Origin: Fodinibius sp964490705
GTDB lineage: Bacteria; Bacteroidota; Rhodothermia; Balneolales; Balneolaceae
Length of the DNA: 64,000 nucleotides
NCBI GenBank assembly: GCA_964490705.1
Contig: CAZBCG010000008.1
Coordinates: forward strand, 1 to 64,000
Reading direction: 5' to 3'
The notes beneath the pieces are model-generated. The model ran no database searches. It saw only the letters and a program-made list of their open reading frames with translations, and had not been told where the DNA came from. Positions 61,000 to 64,000 of this stretch are shown here, one piece after another (positions within the stretch are counted from its first letter, which is position 1; each line of letters opens with the position of its first letter). Made by a program: the position numbers and the translations under genes.

Positions 61000-62404
61000 T
61001 TTCGAGATGATCAATATTATCGAGTGGTTCATAATCAGCTATTTCCTGATCTTCAATAGCGTATATTTGCTACTGGTTATCAGCGCATTACTGTATGTTC
61101 GCAAGCAGATGTTAAAGAGCGAAGTCGTTAAACCCAGCGGACTTTTTAAATCCAACCTTTACAAAACCATAAGTATCCTGGTGCCCGCGTATAATGAGTC
61201 GGGAAATATTATTGAGTCTATAGAATCGTTGCTAAAGCTGGAATATCCTGAGTATGATATCATCGTGATTAATGACGGAAGCAATGATGATACGCTCGAG
61301 CAACTTATATCATATTTCAACCTTGATGAAACAGAACTCTACTACAAAGAGACTATTGATCACCAGTCCATACGGGGTATTTACAAGACGCCCGAATTAC
61401 CGCCACTTACCGTCGTTGATAAGGAAAACGGCGGCAAAGCCGATTCCCTCAATGCGGGACTCAATATTTCTGAAAGCGATCTGATTTGTTCGATTGATGC
61501 GGATTCAATATTGGAAAAAGACGTGCTTAAAAAACTGATCCAAACATTTATACAGCACAAAAATACAGTTGCCGCCGGGGGCATCGTACGGGTCGTTAAC
61601 GGCTGTAAAATTAAAAACAGAGAAATTGATGAAATCCATGTTCCTAAAAGTTTTTTGGGACGCCTGCAATCGGTTGAATACATCAGGGCGTTTCTGTTTG
61701 GCCGGGTGGGGTGGGATTATCTCAACAGCCTGATGATTATTTCAGGGGCTTTTGGCATTTTCGATCGAAAAGCAGTGCTGGAGGTCGGTGGGTATCTTAC
61801 GGATACTGTTGGAGAAGATATCGAATTAATTATGCGGCTCCATCGCTATAACTTGCGTGAAAATAACGACTACCGAATACGATTTTTGCCGGAACCGATC
61901 TGCTGGACCGAAGTGCCTACTGATTACAAAAGTTTGCGGAATCAACGTAACCGCTGGCATCGCGGGCTGGCCGATTCGTTGTGGCGACACTGTAAAATGA
62001 TTTTCAATCCATATTACGGTTATATGGGGATGTTGGTGCTGCCGTTTTTCCTGTTTTTTGAGCTGCTCGGCCCGGTCATTCAGGTTGGCAGCTATGTTTA
62101 TTTAGTAGCATTATTTTTTATTCCGGGACTGTTAAACCCATCGTTTCTGATATTATTCCTGACAGTATCGATTCTTTATGGCATGGTTGTGTCACTTATT
62201 TCTGTCTTGGCCGAAGAGATCGCATTCAAAACCTACAGCAGCTTTAAGGATATCCTCGTGCTCAGTTTTTATTCTTTTCTGGAAAACCTGGGCTATCGGC
62301 AAATTCATGGATGGTGGCAGTTAACCGGACTTATCGACTTTTTCAAAGGCAATAAAAGCTGGGGTAAAATTGTGCGAAAGGGGTTTAAACAAGAGACAAG
62401 TTAA
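60992..62404 (+). CDS. Processive family-2 glycosyltransferase
   Basis: 470 residues. N-terminal helix (about 8-32), a GT2 catalytic domain with IVINDGSNDD (first Asp), ENGGKADSLNAGL, CSIDADSIL (DxD), GEDIELIMRLH (catalytic base Asp) and the processivity motif RNQRNRWHRGL, then three to four C-terminal helices. This is the pattern of PgaC/IcaA and related beta-glycan synthases, so it probably makes a homopolymer from a UDP-sugar and passes it across the inner membrane. Starts inside the HEAT gene (ATGCTTGA overlap). Confidence 0.9.
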   Translation: MLDFEMINIIEWFIISYFLIFNSVYLLLVISALLYVRKQMLKSEVVKPSGLFKSNLYKTISILVPAYNESGNIIESIESLLKLEYPEYDIIVINDGSNDDTLEQLISYFNLDETELYYKETIDHQSIRGIYKTPELPPLTVVDKENGGKADSLNAGLNISESDLICSIDADSILEKDVLKKLIQTFIQHKNTVAAGGIVRVVNGCKIKNREIDEIHVPKSFLGRLQSVEYIRAFLFGRVGWDYLNSLMIISGAFGIFDRKAVLEVGGYLTDTVGEDIELIMRLHRYNLRENNDYRIRFLPEPICWTEVPTDYKSLRNQRNRWHRGLADSLWRHCKMIFNPYYGYMGMLVLPFFLFFELLGPVIQVGSYVYLVALFFIPGLLNPSFLILFLTVSILYGMVVSLISVLAEEIAFKTYSSFKDILVLSFYSFLENLGYRQIHGWWQLTGLIDFFKGNKSWGKIVRKGFKQETS

Positions 62405-62674
62405 TCATTAGCCTTACTCGAACAGCTAAGGTTTTGCATGCAAATCCTGATATTATTTACAGCAGTTAAGTCTTAAAATAATACTTTACACCTATATTAA
62501 GAATTTTTAATATAGGTTAAAACACTTAGGTTTAAGTATAGAAAGTTCAGTAGCTGTATAGTTTCAAACTAGTGTACGAGTTATTTAACTTGGAAAAGTC
62601 TTTCAAGGCCTATAGCCAAGGATAAGTTTTTTGCAATGGGCTTTAACGGCCTTTTTCAAAAAAAGAGAGATGAT
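62405..62674. promoter_or_regulatory. 270-base region before the PAS sensor gene
   Basis: AT-rich gap. The main feature is the perfect inverted repeat described at 62490. No terminator with T-tract is seen after the glycosyltransferase, so some read-through to the PAS gene is possible. Confidence 0.4.
62490..62517. promoter_or_regulatory. Perfect AT-rich inverted repeat (candidate operator)
   Basis: ACCTATATTAA (62490-62500) and TTAATATAGGT (62507-62517) around GAATTT, 11-base arms. No T-tract outside the stem on either strand, so a protein binding site is more likely than a terminator. It lies between the glycosyltransferase operon and the PAS sensor gene. Confidence 0.4.
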
Positions 62675-64000
62675 ATGGAATTACCTACCCTGTTTTTTGA
62701 GGATCATCCCAACCCGATGCTCATTTTTGACACTAATACGTTAGAGATTTTGGAAGTCAACGAGAGCGCAATAGAAAAGTACGGGTTTTCGCGGGAAGAG
62801 TTTCTCCAGCTTTCGATCGAAGATATTCGTCCACCGGAAGATATACCGGAATTCCGCAAGGTAGTAAAAAAGTTAGAGGATGGATCCAAAATTTCAGATT
62901 TAGGTACCTTTCGTCACCGGACAAAAAGTGGTCAAATACTGTATGTTCAAATAACATCCCAGGTTTTTCCGGCAAGTCAGCGAAATGCCCGAATTATTCA
63001 TATACACGATCTTACAGAGACGATTGAAGTGAAGCAAGAGGTAGAAGAGGCCTATAGAGATCAGCGCCAGCATATTGACAATAATCCCCTGGGCATGGTC
63101 AAGTATGACAAGAATTTCAGGGTGGTTGAGTGGTCAAAACGGGCTGAAGAAAAGACCGGCTATTCCAAAGATGAAGTACTTGGCACTTCTGCTTTTGAAA
63201 TGGATTTTTTCGATGCACAGGAAGCTGATTTCGTGAAAGAGCGGATGCTTGATATTTCATCCGGAGATAAAGATAAAGACCGGTTTGAAACCAGGGTCAG
63301 GTTGAAGAATGGCGAACGTATGGAAGTGAAGATTCACGCTTCAGCATTGCGAAATTCTGATGGTGATTTGAAATCAGTATTGGCCTTCATTGAAAATATT
63401 ACTGAACAAAAAGATTATGAGCGACAGTTGGCGAAAAGGGAACGGAAATTTCACCGCTTGTTCGAGGAAGCTAACGACGGAATTTTTGTGATGAATGACT
63501 TGACGTTTGTTGATTGCAATGAACGGATAACGGAGATTTTCGGAGGGTCAAAAGAGGAAGTTATTGGAAAGACGCCCCTGGATTTTTCCCCCGAAGTACA
63601 GCCGGACGGCCGACTGTCTTCGGAAAAGGCCCGGGAAAAGATGGAGCGGGTCAATAATGGGGAACCGCAGGTGTTTGAATGGCGACATCATACGGTTGAG
63701 GGTAACCCAATTGAGGTAGAAGTAAGCCTGAATAAAATAGAATTAGGCGAAGACACCTATCTCCAGGCGATATTACGCGACTTAACTGAGCAGAAGGAAG
63801 TCAAAAAAGAGCTCGAGGCCGAACAAAAGCGGTTGAAACGCGCCCAAAGACTGGCTCGAATAGGATGGTGGAGTTACGAGGTAAAAGACAACCGGGTCAT
63901 TTGGTCCGATGTTCTTTTTGATATTATGGGCGTCGAGGAGCAGGAGTTTGAAGGTACTTTCGAAACCTTCTATGAACTGGTGCATCCCGAGGACCGGGAA
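62675..64000 (+). CDS. Multi-PAS sensor protein, N-terminal part (cut by window end)
   Basis: Open to the window end, 442 codons. Start set at ATG 62675, preceded by AAGAGAGA at a usual distance; ATG 62636 in the same frame is an alternative. Four PAS domains are seen: from about residue 1 (PTLFFEDHPNPMLIFD), about 130 (NNPLGMVKYDKNFRVVEWSK), about 255 (FHRLFEEANDGIFVMND) and about 385 (ARIGWWSYEVKDNRVIW, opening of a PAS_3-like unit). Each is joined by DLTEQK/NITEQKDYE-type coiled linkers. Most such proteins end in a histidine kinase, which would lie beyond 64000. Could supply phosphate to the receiver at 59394. Confidence 0.85.
   Translation, partial: MELPTLFFEDHPNPMLIFDTNTLEILEVNESAIEKYGFSREEFLQLSIEDIRPPEDIPEFRKVVKKLEDGSKISDLGTFRHRTKSGQILYVQITSQVFPASQRNARIIHIHDLTETIEVKQEVEEAYRDQRQHIDNNPLGMVKYDKNFRVVEWSKRAEEKTGYSKDEVLGTSAFEMDFFDAQEADFVKERMLDISSGDKDKDRFETRVRLKNGERMEVKIHASALRNSDGDLKSVLAFIENITEQKDYERQLAKRERKFHRLFEEANDGIFVMNDLTFVDCNERITEIFGGSKEEVIGKTPLDFSPEVQPDGRLSSEKAREKMERVNNGEPQVFEWRHHTVEGNPIEVEVSLNKIELGEDTYLQAILRDLTEQKEVKKELEAEQKRLKRAQRLARIGWWSYEVKDNRVIWSDVLFDIMGVEEQEFEGTFETFYELVHPEDRE

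Noticed and set aside
1..64000. CRISPR arrays, tRNA, rRNA, phage or transposase genes
   Set aside because: Read through the intergenic gaps on both strands for these; none was recognised. Repeats found are dispersed palindromes, not evenly spaced arrays.

Overview
The window looks like ordinary chromosome of a free-living, Gram-negative, probably marine or saline member of the FCB group, most likely Balneolota (Balneolaceae) or a close Bacteroidota/Rhodothermota relative. This is inferred from gene content: a 14-repeat propeller/Y_Y_Y histidine kinase, lipoproteins and FadL/YaiO-type outer-membrane barrels, paired secreted amidohydrolases, an M14 peptidase with an amidotransferase-like tail, weak Shine-Dalgarno sequences, and short dispersed palindromes with TCATCCTGAA/TTCAGGAT arms. 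I see no phage, insertion sequence with a transposase, CRISPR array, tRNA or rRNA.

Layout. 1-7.9 kb: 3' end of the primary sigma factor, a hybrid propeller sensor kinase with its NarL-type regulator, two unrecognised exported proteins and a FadL-like barrel. 8-16.5 kb: CorA, a tandem universal stress protein and an exonuclease-fold lipoprotein in one minus-strand operon; a YbbAP-type ABC exporter followed by an unlisted 57-residue membrane protein; tesA and a PIG-L deacetylase on plus. 16.5-24.5 kb: a relic of isocitrate lyase, a SIMPL protein, a threonine dehydratase-like enzyme, a membrane-anchored MutS homologue next to a separate Smr protein, PAP2 phosphatase and an ABC-F ATPase. 24.5-31 kb: adenosine deaminase-like enzyme, MarC, two amidohydrolases (one lacking metal ligands), and an overlapping amidoligase/glutamine-amidotransferase pair. 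31-35.5 kb: an operon of an HU-like protein and an HU protein fused through a membrane helix to LysM, plus aconitase.

35.5-45.5 kb: a MerC-like/ZIP/ribbon-helix-helix metal module preceded by a perfect palindrome; a four-gene minus-strand run (AsmA-like, serine/threonine dehydratase or racemase, D-amino-acid-oxidase-like, AI-2E family); a large M14 peptidase and a thioredoxin-like ferredoxin. 45.9-51.7 kb: a signalling cluster of two degenerate receiver proteins, a double-domain KaiC-like ATPase and a multi-PAS HisKA_2 kinase whose own N-terminus is also a degenerate receiver. 52-55.4 kb: small barrel, amidohydrolase, Ogt, and about 740 bases without a convincing gene.

55.4-64 kb holds the most coherent candidate new system: divergent units encoding (minus) an LTA-synthase/sulfatase-fold membrane enzyme with a TPR tail and a TPR-plus-barrel YaiO-type outer-membrane protein sharing that TPR region, and (plus) a stand-alone receiver, a membrane HEAT-repeat protein and a processive family-2 glycosyltransferase, followed by a multi-PAS sensor running off the window. 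Together they suggest synthesis, alkaline-phosphatase-fold decoration and outer-membrane export of a surface polysaccharide under receiver control. The other strong candidate is the HU-membrane-LysM protein, which could link nucleoid to cell wall.
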